Shown in pieces: positions 35,319-44,000 of a stretch of DNA of 64,000 nucleotides. The stretch spans positions 434,001 to 498,000 of the forward strand of contig NZ_PVTV01000011.1 of assembly GCF_003003055.1 (NCBI RefSeq), given 5' to 3'. The stretch is from Jezberella montanilacus (GTDB taxonomy: Bacteria; Pseudomonadota; Gammaproteobacteria; Burkholderiales; Burkholderiaceae_B). The notes beneath the pieces were generated by a model. It did not search any database and had not been told where the DNA came from. It worked only from the letters and a program-made list of their open reading frames with translations. Position numbers and translations under genes: made by a program. Within the stretch, counting starts at the first letter, position 1. Each line of letters starts with the position of its first letter.

Positions 35319-35345
35319 GGCTCGGCTTAAACCGAGCCTCTTTTT
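35319..35345. terminator. Bidirectional terminator between tctC and dctM
   Basis: The 7-base stem GGCTCGG/CCGAGCC with a 6-base loop has A-runs on the left and T-runs on the right, so it works on both strands. Its T-run overlaps the dctM stop codon. Confidence 0.85.
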
Positions 35346-36654
35346 ATTTCTCTTTACCCATTACATAATCAGGCAACCAAGTCACGATCTCAGGGAAGAT
35401 CGTGATGATTGCGATACACACAACAAGACACGCGAAGAACGGCAAGGACGCTTTGGCAATCGTATTGCTGTCTTTCCCAGTCATGTTTTGCAATACGAAC
35501 AGATTGAAGCCAACGGGTGGTGTGACCTCGGCGATCTCAACCAGGAGCACGATAAAAATGCCAAACCAGATCAGATCAAAACCTGCTTTCTGGATCATGG
35601 GCAAGACAACGGCTGAGGTTAAAACGATCATACTGATGCCATCAAGCGCGGTCCCCAGCACAAGGTAGACACCCACCAGACAAGCGATGAGCGCAAGCGG
35701 TGATAGATGCATTGATTCAACCCATTCAGCGAGGTGGCGAGGCACACCCGTGAAAGCCATTGTCTTGGTCAAGAAGGCAGCACCAGCCAGAATCACCATG
35801 ATCATGCAACTGGTGCGTGTCGCCCCCATAAGACCTTCGACAAAATTCGACCAGGTCAAAGAACGGCCCCAGGCGGCAATTGCCAAAGAGCCGGCGACCC
35901 CATAGGCAGCGCATTCAGTCGCCGTTGCGTAACCTGCAACCAAGACCCAAACGATAAAGACGATCAAAGCTGAGCACGGGATCAGGTTTCCGCTTTTACG
36001 GATTTTCTCCCACAAAGTTGACGGCGGGTCAGCTGCCGGGACTTTGGAGGGATTGCGAATGGACCACCACGCGATGTAACCCATGAACAAAGCCATCAGT
36101 ACGGCAGAAGGTAAAAATCCAGCAAGAAAGATTCGGATGATGGACGCGTCAGCAGCCACGGCGTATACCACCATGGTGATGGACGGTGGTATCAAGATAC
36201 CTAAAGTGCCCGCTGTTGCCAGTGCACCTAAAGCCAAATTTTCGTCGTAACCGCGTCGTTTAAGCTCTGGCAAGGCCACCTTGGATATCGTTGCACAAGT
36301 CGCTGCAGACGAACCACTAACCGAACCAAAGATGCCACAACCTAAAATCGTGGTGTGCATCAAACGACCGGGTATACGGTTAAGCCAGGGCCGTAAGCCT
36401 TCAAACATCTCTTCGCTCAGTTTGGTTCTGAAGAGGATTTCACCCATCCAGATGAACAAAGGCAGTGCCGCAAGCTCCCAAGAGGCATTGCTCTCCCAAA
36501 AGGCAGAAAACATATTCTTGCCAGCTTGTGTATTCACAAAAAATGCTTGACCTACCCAGCCACAAAAGGCCAGTGTCATGGCGATCCAGACACCACCGGT
36601 TAAGAAGATCAGCATGATGATCAACAGAAAAAGACCAATTTCCAGTACTTCCAT
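35344..36654 (-). CDS. TRAP transporter large permease (DctM family)
   Basis: A 436-residue membrane protein with about 12 hydrophobic segments. Typical DctM features are GLLLIIMLIFLTGGVWIAM at the N-terminus, GSVSGSSAATCATISKVALP near residue 110, GILIPPSITMVVYAVAA near 150, and EVTPPVGFNLFVLQNMTG near 385. TRAP systems use a sodium or proton gradient with a periplasmic receptor. It lies 20 bases after dctQ in a dctP-dctQ-dctM order on the minus strand. Confidence 0.9.
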   Translation of the reverse strand: MEVLEIGLFLLIIMLIFLTGGVWIAMTLAFCGWVGQAFFVNTQAGKNMFSAFWESNASWELAALPLFIWMGEILFRTKLSEEMFEGLRPWLNRIPGRLMHTTILGCGIFGSVSGSSAATCATISKVALPELKRRGYDENLALGALATAGTLGILIPPSITMVVYAVAADASIIRIFLAGFLPSAVLMALFMGYIAWWSIRNPSKVPAADPPSTLWEKIRKSGNLIPCSALIVFIVWVLVAGYATATECAAYGVAGSLAIAAWGRSLTWSNFVEGLMGATRTSCMIMVILAGAAFLTKTMAFTGVPRHLAEWVESMHLSPLALIACLVGVYLVLGTALDGISMIVLTSAVVLPMIQKAGFDLIWFGIFIVLLVEIAEVTPPVGFNLFVLQNMTGKDSNTIAKASLPFFACLVVCIAIITIFPEIVTWLPDYVMGKEK

Positions 36655-36674
36655 TATGTTTGTTCCCTAGATCT

Positions 36675-37208
36675 TTAAACGTCAGACGAAAAGTCGCCCG
36701 CCGCGTGGCGCTCTTCTACTGCAACGACGAACGTGGGTCTGTTGCCTTGGAACACAAGAAACCATTCGTCCACAATTGCGATCAGGAAAACCCAGGATCC
36801 AATCACAAAAGATAGTTGTGGAATCCACTTAGGCATCGGTATCAAACCGTCTGAAACATCATGAAAAACATAGCTCTCGTATGTGAAAGCTGTCGCCCAG
36901 TAGGTCATATAACCAACTGCTACGATGCCGACAGTCAGACAGCCAAGCTCATACCAATGACGTGTTTTAGGAGACAGTTTCTCAAGCAGCAAGGTCACTC
37001 GCACGAAGTCGCCATGCTTGAAGGCATGTGCCATCGACAAAAATGCTGCACCGGCACACATCCAGGCAACCACGTCGTTAACGGCGCCCGTTCTAACCCC
37101 CATTTCGCGCAAAACACTTTGCGCGATCATGAGTACACAAATCATCAGCACGCAAAAAGCTGACAACCATCCGGTTGTCAGGTACAACCCATTTAAAAAT
37201 TTACGCAT
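36675..37208 (-). CDS. TRAP transporter small permease (DctQ family)
   Basis: A 177-residue membrane protein with four hydrophobic helices (LSAFCVLMICVLMIAQSVL, WMCAGAAFLSMAHAF, YELGCLTVGIVAVGYMTYW, LSFVIGSWVFLIAIVDEW). It is the DctQ partner of the large permease; the DFVRVTLL segment between helices 2 and 3 is typical. Gap to dctP is 8 bases and to dctM 20 bases, so one operon. Confidence 0.88.
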   Translation of the reverse strand: MRKFLNGLYLTTGWLSAFCVLMICVLMIAQSVLREMGVRTGAVNDVVAWMCAGAAFLSMAHAFKHGDFVRVTLLLEKLSPKTRHWYELGCLTVGIVAVGYMTYWATAFTYESYVFHDVSDGLIPMPKWIPQLSFVIGSWVFLIAIVDEWFLVFQGNRPTFVVAVEERHAAGDFSSDV

Positions 37209-37216
37209 GGGATGTT

Positions 37217-38194
37217 TTACTTTTTATAGGCTGAGATCAGTGCAGCGCCGTCGGCACCCATTTTCTTTTCCCAGTCACCAAGCATCACACCACCCACTTT
37301 ATTGAGGTCAGCAGCGAAGGTTGCCGAAGGTGCCTCAACAGTCATCCCACGATCGCGCAGGGTTTGTTTGAAGATCGCTTCTTTGTCTTCGCTGATTTTC
37401 CAGCCCCGGACTTGTGCCTCAGCTGCAGCTTTCAGAACGGCGTCCTGAGTCGCTTTATCCAAAGCATTAAAAGCCTTCAAGCTCACCAGAACTGCGTTCT
37501 TGGGGATCCAGGCTTGGGTCTCATAGAAGTACTTCAAGCTCTCATAGGTTTTGCTGTCGATACCAGTCGCGCTCGATGAGATGTAGGACTCAACAATGCC
37601 GGTTGCTAAAGCCTGGCTTAACTCAGCGGCTTGGACTGTGACCGGTTGCAACTGCATCAACTCAGCCATTTTGGCGGTCGATGGTGAGTAAGACCGCCAT
37701 TTCATGCCCTTCATGTCAGCAACTGATGTCAGAGGCTTTTTGCTGTAGATCCCTTGTGGTTGCCAAGGCACGGTGTAGAGAACTTTGATGCCTTGCTCAG
37801 CAAGATATTTATCAAGAGCAGGCAGCTGCACGCTTTGCAATTTCTTGGCATCGGCGTAGCTGGTCGCCAGAAACGGCACACCGTCCATCCCAAACAACGC
37901 GTTCTCGTTTTCGTAGGCGGCTAGCAGAATCTCGCCAGCTTGCGCCTGACCCCCTTGCACTGCTCTTTTAATCTCTGGCAACTTGAACAGCGACGCGTTA
38001 GAGTGCAAAGTAATTTTCAATTTACCTTGGGTGGCTGCATCGACGTCTTTAGTGAATTGCTCCAGATTTTCTGTATGGAAATTGCCTGGTGGGTAGCCAG
38101 AGGCCAAATCCCACTTAGTCTGACCAAAGGTAAGACCTGAAACAGCCATACAGGCTACTGATATTGACAGACGAGCTAACTGAGATAAACGCAT
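37217..38194 (-). CDS. TRAP transporter substrate-binding protein (DctP family)
   Basis: A 325-residue periplasmic receptor from the ATG at 38194, with a signal peptide (SISVACMAVSGLTFGQ). Family features: NLEQFTKDVDAATQGKLKI near residue 40, PEIKRAVQGGQAQAGEIL, GMKWRSYSPSTAKMAEL near 165 with the conserved Arg, and VVESYISSSATG. It shows closest resemblance in type to receptors for keto acids or C4-C6 acids; the ligand is unknown. It is divergent from the CoA-transferase operon at 38339, which is a likely user of the imported acid. Confidence 0.88.
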   Translation of the reverse strand: MRLSQLARLSISVACMAVSGLTFGQTKWDLASGYPPGNFHTENLEQFTKDVDAATQGKLKITLHSNASLFKLPEIKRAVQGGQAQAGEILLAAYENENALFGMDGVPFLATSYADAKKLQSVQLPALDKYLAEQGIKVLYTVPWQPQGIYSKKPLTSVADMKGMKWRSYSPSTAKMAELMQLQPVTVQAAELSQALATGIVESYISSSATGIDSKTYESLKYFYETQAWIPKNAVLVSLKAFNALDKATQDAVLKAAAEAQVRGWKISEDKEAIFKQTLRDRGMTVEAPSATFAADLNKVGGVMLGDWEKKMGADGAALISAYKK

Positions 38195-38265
38195 GGACCC
38201 ACTCCTGTACAAGAAAACACTAGATTAGAGAGACAGCATAGTGAACAATTGGTGACTTAGCATCA

Positions 38266-38288
38266 AACTTAAGTTAGGGGTTTCCCCT
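38266..38288. promoter_or_regulatory. Dyad elements between divergent TRAP and CoA-transferase operons
   Basis: AACTTAAGTT (38266-38275) is a perfect palindrome, and AGGGG-TTT-CCCCT (38276-38288) follows at once. The 144-base divergent gap would suit a shared operator. A regulator is not identifiable. Confidence 0.35.
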
Positions 38289-38338
38289 TAGTCTTACCGC
38301 GTGACATAATTTCTGAGACAAAAGTAACTTCATAAAAA

Positions 38339-39517
38339 ATGACGCAATCTATTAGCGAGACACAAACCACTCTTCCCTTACCTTTTAAGGACCTGGTCGT
38401 TGTAGAAGTCGGCCACAGCGTCGCTGCGCCTTTCGCTGGTCAAATTTTCAGCGAGCTCGGCGCGCGCGTTGTGAAGATTGAAAAAGCGGATGGCGACGAT
38501 GCCCGCAAATGGGGTCCTCCATTTTGGGAGGGGGCGTCATCTTTCTTTCAATCTTTAAACCGCAACAAACAATCCGTGGTTTGCGAACTTAGAGATCCTG
38601 AACAGGTTGAGTCACTCAAGCAATATATATGCCAGCATGCAGATATCGTCATCCAGAATTTGCGGCCTGGGCAGGTTGAAAAGCTTGGCCTGGACGGGCC
38701 AAGCCTCCTTAAACTCAATGACACACTGATTTACTGCAATCTGGGCGCTTTTGGTAACCGGGGGCCACTCAAAGACCGACCGGGCTACGACCCACTGATG
38801 CAAGCTTTCGGCGGCATCATGAGCACCACGGGTGAGCCTGGCCGCCCCGCTGTCCGGGTTGGTGCTTCAATTGTGGACATGGGCACTGGGATGTGGGCAG
38901 TCATTGGTGCACTAACCGCCCTGTACGAGCGCCAAGCCACCGGCAAAGGCAAAGTCATCGACGTATCACTGTTTGAAACCGCCACCAGCTGGGTATCGCT
39001 ACTCGCGTCGCAATATCTCGCTTCGGGCAAAGTGGCAGATAAGCAAGGCTCAGGCGCGCCGGGTATCGTGCCGTATAAAGGCTATCTGACCAGCGATGGC
39101 GAGATTGTTGTCGCAGCAGGCAGTGACTCTTTGTTTAAATCGTTAGCCAGCGCACTGGGCCATCCAGAGTGGATCGACGATCCGAAATACCTTGGCAACC
39201 CCGCCCGCGTGGAGAATCAGGTCGAACTGTACGGCATGATAGAAACGGTCATGTCCTCGCAAACCACCGATCACTGGATAAGCATCCTTGAAGCCGTTGG
39301 TGTGCCTTGCTCGCCAGTCAATAATCTTGCTCAAATGGTTGCACATCCTCAAACTGAAGCGATGGGTGTGGTGCAAGCCGTGCCAGGCACGGGCATGCAG
39401 TTCATTGGTTTGCCTCTCAGCTTTGACGGGATCAGACCAGCACCGTATGGCGCGCCACCAAAACTTGGTGAGCACACTGACTTGATCATTAAAAAATCTG
39501 AGGACAACAGCCGATGA
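38339..39517 (+). CDS. Class III (CaiB/BaiF) CoA-transferase
   Basis: A 392-residue single-domain family III CoA-transferase. It has LVVVEVGHSVAAPFAGQIFS, LGARVVKIEKADGDDAR, NRNKQSVVCEL and the Asp-containing RVGASIVDMGTGMWAVIGAL where the catalytic Asp normally lies. It transfers CoA between acids; donor and acceptor are not readable. Its stop overlaps the hydratase start by four bases (ATGA), the first clear coupling in a five-gene catabolic operon. Confidence 0.9.
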   Translation: MTQSISETQTTLPLPFKDLVVVEVGHSVAAPFAGQIFSELGARVVKIEKADGDDARKWGPPFWEGASSFFQSLNRNKQSVVCELRDPEQVESLKQYICQHADIVIQNLRPGQVEKLGLDGPSLLKLNDTLIYCNLGAFGNRGPLKDRPGYDPLMQAFGGIMSTTGEPGRPAVRVGASIVDMGTGMWAVIGALTALYERQATGKGKVIDVSLFETATSWVSLLASQYLASGKVADKQGSGAPGIVPYKGYLTSDGEIVVAAGSDSLFKSLASALGHPEWIDDPKYLGNPARVENQVELYGMIETVMSSQTTDHWISILEAVGVPCSPVNNLAQMVAHPQTEAMGVVQAVPGTGMQFIGLPLSFDGIRPAPYGAPPKLGEHTDLIIKKSEDNSR

Positions 39518-40314
39518 GCACCCTGCCCCAATACGAAACCATCGCATGCGAAATGGTGGATACGCATGTCCTGAAGGTCACCTTAAATCGTCCTGCCTTA
39601 GGCAACTCAATCAACACCCAGATGGGGCATGATCTGCTTGATCTGTGGAATCGGCTTACCGCAGAGCCTGAAGACGTGCGCTGTATCGTCCTGACGGGTG
39701 CAGGCGAAAAGATTTTCTGTGCTGGTGGCGATCTGAAAGAGCGCAACGGTATGACTAAGTTGCAATGGACCAGACAACACGAATTATTTGAACGGATGTT
39801 CTGGACCTTGGTTGACTTGCCTCTGCCAGTGATCGCTGCTGTCAATGGGCACGCCTATGCAGGTGGTCTTGAGATGTCGCTTTGCTGCGACTTTATTTAT
39901 TCGAGCAACGCCGCCCGCTTTGCCTTGACCGAAGTCACCCTGGGCATCATGCCCGGTGCGGGTGGGACACAAAATTTGCCGCGCGCGGTGGGTGATCGTC
40001 GAGCTAAAGAAATCATCATGACTGGCAAAGCTTTCAATGCTGAACAAGCACTGCAATGGGGCTTAGTCAACGCCGTGTACGAACCTCAAGATTTGTTAGC
40101 CAGAGCGATTGAGACTGCTCAGACTATCGCAGGCAACGCGCCACTGTCCGTCAGGCAGGTCAAGAAATCGGTCAGGTATGGCGGCCAAATGGAGTTGCGG
40201 ACTGCCTACCGTTTTGAAGTTGAAGCCTACAACCACCTGGTCGATACTGAAGATCGTATGGAAGGTGTGGCTGCTTTTAATGAAAAACGCAAAGCGAATT
40301 TCAAAGGTCGTTAA
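39514..40314 (+). CDS. Enoyl-CoA hydratase/isomerase family protein
   Basis: A 266-residue crotonase-fold protein. Oxyanion-hole segments are FCAGGDLKER near residue 70 and NGHAYAGGLEMSLCCDF near 110; the catalytic glutamate region reads LTEVTLGIMPGAGGTQNLPRAVG. Glu is kept at the EVTLG position. It would hydrate the 2,3-double bond of an enoyl-CoA formed by the acyl-CoA dehydrogenase encoded downstream. The start overlaps the CoA-transferase stop. Confidence 0.9.
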   Translation: MSTLPQYETIACEMVDTHVLKVTLNRPALGNSINTQMGHDLLDLWNRLTAEPEDVRCIVLTGAGEKIFCAGGDLKERNGMTKLQWTRQHELFERMFWTLVDLPLPVIAAVNGHAYAGGLEMSLCCDFIYSSNAARFALTEVTLGIMPGAGGTQNLPRAVGDRRAKEIIMTGKAFNAEQALQWGLVNAVYEPQDLLARAIETAQTIAGNAPLSVRQVKKSVRYGGQMELRTAYRFEVEAYNHLVDTEDRMEGVAAFNEKRKANFKGR

Positions 40315-40338
40315 TTTAAAAAATAGAATGAAGGCAAC

Positions 40339-41289
40339 ATGATCATGAAGCAAAAAATCACCCTACGAGAAGTCGGTTTGCGGGATGGATTACAGATTCA
40401 TTCAACTTTTATGCCCACTGTTGACAAAATGGCATGGATTAAAGCTGAAGCTGCTGCAGGGATGAGCGAGATCGAAGTCACGTCCTACGTGCCGCCCAAA
40501 CTGATCCCTCAATTCGCGGATGCCGCTGAAGTCACCGAGCAGTCCATTCAAATACCTGGCCTTCTAGTGGCTGCATTGATCCCCAATATGCGTGGGGCGC
40601 AACGCGGCGTCGAACTCGGGGTTCATAAACTGAACTTCGTCATGTCAGTCAGTGAAACGCACAACATGAAAAATGTTCGCCGTCCTCGTGAAGATTCAGT
40701 CGCTGATTTTCGTGAAATCGTCGCCATGATCAGACAACAACCCGAGGGACAACGTCCCATCATCGTCGGTGGCTTGTCTACCGCACTGGGCTGCTCCTAC
40801 GAGGGTCGCGTGTCGGTCAAAGACGTTGTTAAATATGCGGTTGCGCTCGTTGAAGCCGGTGCGGATGAGCTGGTTGTGGCTGATACGGTTGGGTATGCAG
40901 ACCCCAATCAGGTCCGTGAGGTCTTTAAAGCAGTACTAGCCGAAGTCAAACACTTGCCCATTGCTGCTCACTTTCACGACACCCGCGGTACGGGCCTGGC
41001 CAATGTGACCGCCGCGCTTGATTGCGGCATTGTTCATTTCGATGCGTCTTTAGCTGGTCTTGGTGGCTGTCCGTTCGCCCCCGGTGCGAGCGGCAATATC
41101 GTGATGGAAGACTTGTGCTTCATGCTCGATTCAATGGGACTCGACACCGGTGTCGATTTGAATAAATTGGTTGAGATCCGCAAGGCGATTGCCGCATCCC
41201 TGCCTGATATCGCCATGCACGGTGCCCTGGCTAAAGCGGGGTTGCCACGCAATTATCTGCCTGCGTCAGAGCGCCTGGCTGCTGCGTAA
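40339..41289 (+). CDS. Hydroxymethylglutaryl-CoA lyase-like enzyme
   Basis: A 316-residue TIM-barrel lyase of the HMG-CoA lyase/DRE family. It carries LREVGLRDGLQ (Arg15/Asp16 near the metal), HFHDTRGTGLANV with His211 and His213, and GGCPFAPGASGN with the catalytic Cys244. It has 316 residues and lacks extra domains. The family cleaves 3-hydroxy-3-methylglutaryl-CoA to acetyl-CoA and acetoacetate, and some bacterial members act on other beta-hydroxyacyl-CoA. An ATG at 40345 is an alternative start. AAGG lies just upstream. Confidence 0.88.
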   Translation: MIMKQKITLREVGLRDGLQIHSTFMPTVDKMAWIKAEAAAGMSEIEVTSYVPPKLIPQFADAAEVTEQSIQIPGLLVAALIPNMRGAQRGVELGVHKLNFVMSVSETHNMKNVRRPREDSVADFREIVAMIRQQPEGQRPIIVGGLSTALGCSYEGRVSVKDVVKYAVALVEAGADELVVADTVGYADPNQVREVFKAVLAEVKHLPIAAHFHDTRGTGLANVTAALDCGIVHFDASLAGLGGCPFAPGASGNIVMEDLCFMLDSMGLDTGVDLNKLVEIRKAIAASLPDIAMHGALAKAGLPRNYLPASERLAAA

Positions 41290-41347
41290 CTGACGTCATC
41301 CACAACAAACATCTCTCTTACTAATTTTTGATTAGACCGGATCCGAA

Positions 41348-42523
41348 ATGACTCAAGCTTTAAGTATTGCAATTGGTGAGGACTACGCAGACATCCGTGA
41401 GGGGGTACGCCAAGTCTGTGCAGATTTCCCCGGATCTTATTGGCGCGATCTCGAAGAAAACGAAGCCTACCCCACTGCCTTCGTTCAGGCGCTCACCAAG
41501 TCCGGGTACCTGGGCGCGCTGATTCCCGAAGAATATGGTGGTAGCGGGATGCCATTGCGGGCCGCAGCTGTGATCCTCGAAGAAATCCACGCCTCGGGAT
41601 GCAATGCAGGGGCTTGCCATGCACAGATGTACACCATGGGCACGGTGCTGCGTCATGGCAGTGAAGAACAGAAAAAACAATACCTGCCCGCGATTGCGAG
41701 CGGTGAATTGAGGTTGCAAGCCTTTGGGGTGACTGAACCCACCTCGGGCACAGATACGACCAAACTCAAAACTCGGGCGGTGCGTGATGGCGACAGCTAC
41801 GTGATCAATGGTCAGAAAGTCTGGACATCACGTGCGCTGCACTCTGACTTGATGTTGCTACTGGCACGGACCACCCCTCTTGAAGACTGCAAAAAGAAAA
41901 GCGAAGGCCTGTCGGTTTTTTTGCTCGACATTCGCCACCTGCGCGACAAGGGTTTGGATATCCGCCCGCTGAAGGCCATGATCAATCACAACACCACAGA
42001 AGTGTTTTTTGACAACGTCCGGATACCGGCGAGTAGTTTGATTGGCGAAGAAGGAAAAGGCTTTAAGTACATTCTGGATGGCATGAACGCCGAGCGAATT
42101 TTAGTGTCGGCAGAGGCAATCGGTGACGGGAGATGGTTTACCAAAACCGCGATCAACTATGTGAAAGAGCGCCGGGTGTTTGATCGGCCAATTGGTCAGA
42201 ATCAGTCGGTGCAGTTTCCGATTGCGCGTGCTCACGCTGAAATCGAGGCCGCCGATCTGGTGCTGCGTCGTGCCGCAGCGATGTTTGATGCAGGCCTACC
42301 GTGTGGCGACGATGCCAACATGGGCAAATTGCTGGCGGCGGATGCAACCTGGCATGCGGCAGAAGCCTGCCTGCAATGCCACGGTGGATTCGGTTATGCG
42401 CGCGAATATGATGTCGAGCGCAAGTGGCGCGAGACCAGGCTTTTTCAGATCGCACCGATCTCGACTAATCTCGTTTTGTCATACATAGGCGAGCACATGC
42501 TGGGCATGCCTCGTTCGTTCTAA
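41348..42523 (+). CDS. Acyl-CoA dehydrogenase
   Basis: A 391-residue FAD acyl-CoA dehydrogenase. Motifs: FGVTEPTSGTDTTKL near residue 126, YVINGQKVWTSRA near 151, and the helix G segment DGMNAERILVSAEAIG with Glu249. The usual catalytic glutamate of short- and medium-chain enzymes (QI-YEG-T) is replaced by QIAPIS (Pro370), so Glu249 may be the base, as in isovaleryl-CoA and long-chain enzymes. That fits a branched or bulky acyl chain. It sits 58 bases after the lyase gene. Confidence 0.88.
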   Translation: MTQALSIAIGEDYADIREGVRQVCADFPGSYWRDLEENEAYPTAFVQALTKSGYLGALIPEEYGGSGMPLRAAAVILEEIHASGCNAGACHAQMYTMGTVLRHGSEEQKKQYLPAIASGELRLQAFGVTEPTSGTDTTKLKTRAVRDGDSYVINGQKVWTSRALHSDLMLLLARTTPLEDCKKKSEGLSVFLLDIRHLRDKGLDIRPLKAMINHNTTEVFFDNVRIPASSLIGEEGKGFKYILDGMNAERILVSAEAIGDGRWFTKTAINYVKERRVFDRPIGQNQSVQFPIARAHAEIEAADLVLRRAAAMFDAGLPCGDDANMGKLLAADATWHAAEACLQCHGGFGYAREYDVERKWRETRLFQIAPISTNLVLSYIGEHMLGMPRSF

Positions 42524-42602
42524 ACTTGCCTTGCTCAGCGATACAACCAATACAAACAAACAATAGAAACAATAGAATCAACAATACTCACGGAGACATT
42601 GC

Positions 42603-44000
42603 ATGACAGGCCTTACTCAAGCACTGGGCAATTATGTTGCCAACCCGAGCTTTGCAGGTAAAGAGCCCGAGGCTTGCGAGGTTGCCAAAACAGGGTTCAT
42701 CGATACCATTGCGACCATGATTGCCGGAAGCAGTGAACCGGTGGTGCAGATTGTTCAGCAGTTTTTTGATCAAGGCCAGTCAGTCGGACAAACAGATGGG
42801 CAACGCGCTGGTCAAGCCCCTATCCCTTTTGCCGGCAACTATCGACCGGCTCAACAAGCTGCTTTTATTAATGCTGTAGCTGGTCATGCACTTGATTACG
42901 ATGACGTAGCCTTATCGGGTCACCCTAGTACCGTTCTGGTGCCGGCCATCCTGGCAGAAGGTTACGTACTCCAGTCAAGCGGTCGCGATGCCTTGAGTGC
43001 CTATGTCATCGGCTACGAAGTCTGGGCTGAGCTATTTAAGCGTGAAGCAGATCAGTACCATCTGAAAGGCTGGCACCCGACTGGTGTGTTGGGCGCGGTC
43101 GCTTGTGCCGCAGCTGTAGCGTATCTGCACCGTCTTGATGCCGACTTGTCCGCCCGGGCGCTGGCCATTGCGGCAAGTATGGCCAGCGGTCTGGTAGCCA
43201 ATTTCGGCACAATGACTAAACCCTTTCATGCGGGCCGAGCAGCGTCTCACGGGATAGATGCCGTGCGTCTGGCGAAACTAGGGATGACGTCCTCGCCCGA
43301 CGCTTTTGAACATCACGCGGGTTATTTAGCAGCCCTATCACCTGCAGGTCGGGTTGATCGAGCCAGCGACGCGTCAAGTCTGGGGCAAGCTCCACGGATC
43401 TTGGAAAGTGGTCTTTCGATTAAACGCTATCCGGTTTGCTATTCATGCCATCGCACCATTGACGGCGTGCTGGAAATCGCCAATCGCGAAAACCTCAAAG
43501 CAACTGACATCAAGTCAATGCACCTGACGACCGGTGCTGCACAGGCCTCCATGTTACGCAATCACCATCCAAAAACTGGGCTTGAAGCCAAATTCAGTGC
43601 TGAGTTTGCGATCGCGTCAGCCATCGTCGCCCGTGAAGTCGGCTTATCGCAGTTAACAGATGAGTTCGTCACTCGCGAAGACGTCAGCAGCCTGTACGAT
43701 AAACTGACAGTATCGATTACGGATAAATCATGTCCTATTGATCCCTCGTTTGCCTTGACGGACCGTATCGTGATCGAAACAGTCGCGGGTAAGACGTTTG
43801 ATTCTGGAGAGATTCGTTTCCCGCTTGGCAACGCGATGAACCCAATCGACGCAGTGGGTTTAAAGCAAAAATTCGATGATTGCGTGCTAACTGGGCAAAC
43901 AAACAATCCAAGCTTAAAAGGAATTGACAGCGACTTGTATCAGCGAATTGCAGCACTTGAGTCCTTGCCAAACATACGCCAACTGTTTCAAGCGACATGA
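42603..44000 (+). CDS. MmgE/PrpD family protein
   Basis: A 465-residue protein of the family that includes 2-methylcitrate dehydratase and cis-aconitate decarboxylase. Family features: TIATMIAGSSEP near residue 38, AFINAVAGHALDYDDVALSGHPS near 85, KGWHPTGVLGAVACAAA, PFHAGRAASHGIDAV near 205, and KRYPVCYSCHRTIDG near 275. The substrate is unknown; a tricarboxylic or dicarboxylic hydroxyacid is plausible. Its stop overlaps the LysR regulator start by four bases, so the regulator may be cotranscribed. Confidence 0.85.
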   Translation: MTGLTQALGNYVANPSFAGKEPEACEVAKTGFIDTIATMIAGSSEPVVQIVQQFFDQGQSVGQTDGQRAGQAPIPFAGNYRPAQQAAFINAVAGHALDYDDVALSGHPSTVLVPAILAEGYVLQSSGRDALSAYVIGYEVWAELFKREADQYHLKGWHPTGVLGAVACAAAVAYLHRLDADLSARALAIAASMASGLVANFGTMTKPFHAGRAASHGIDAVRLAKLGMTSSPDAFEHHAGYLAALSPAGRVDRASDASSLGQAPRILESGLSIKRYPVCYSCHRTIDGVLEIANRENLKATDIKSMHLTTGAAQASMLRNHHPKTGLEAKFSAEFAIASAIVAREVGLSQLTDEFVTREDVSSLYDKLTVSITDKSCPIDPSFALTDRIVIETVAGKTFDSGEIRFPLGNAMNPIDAVGLKQKFDDCVLTGQTNNPSLKGIDSDLYQRIAALESLPNIRQLFQAT

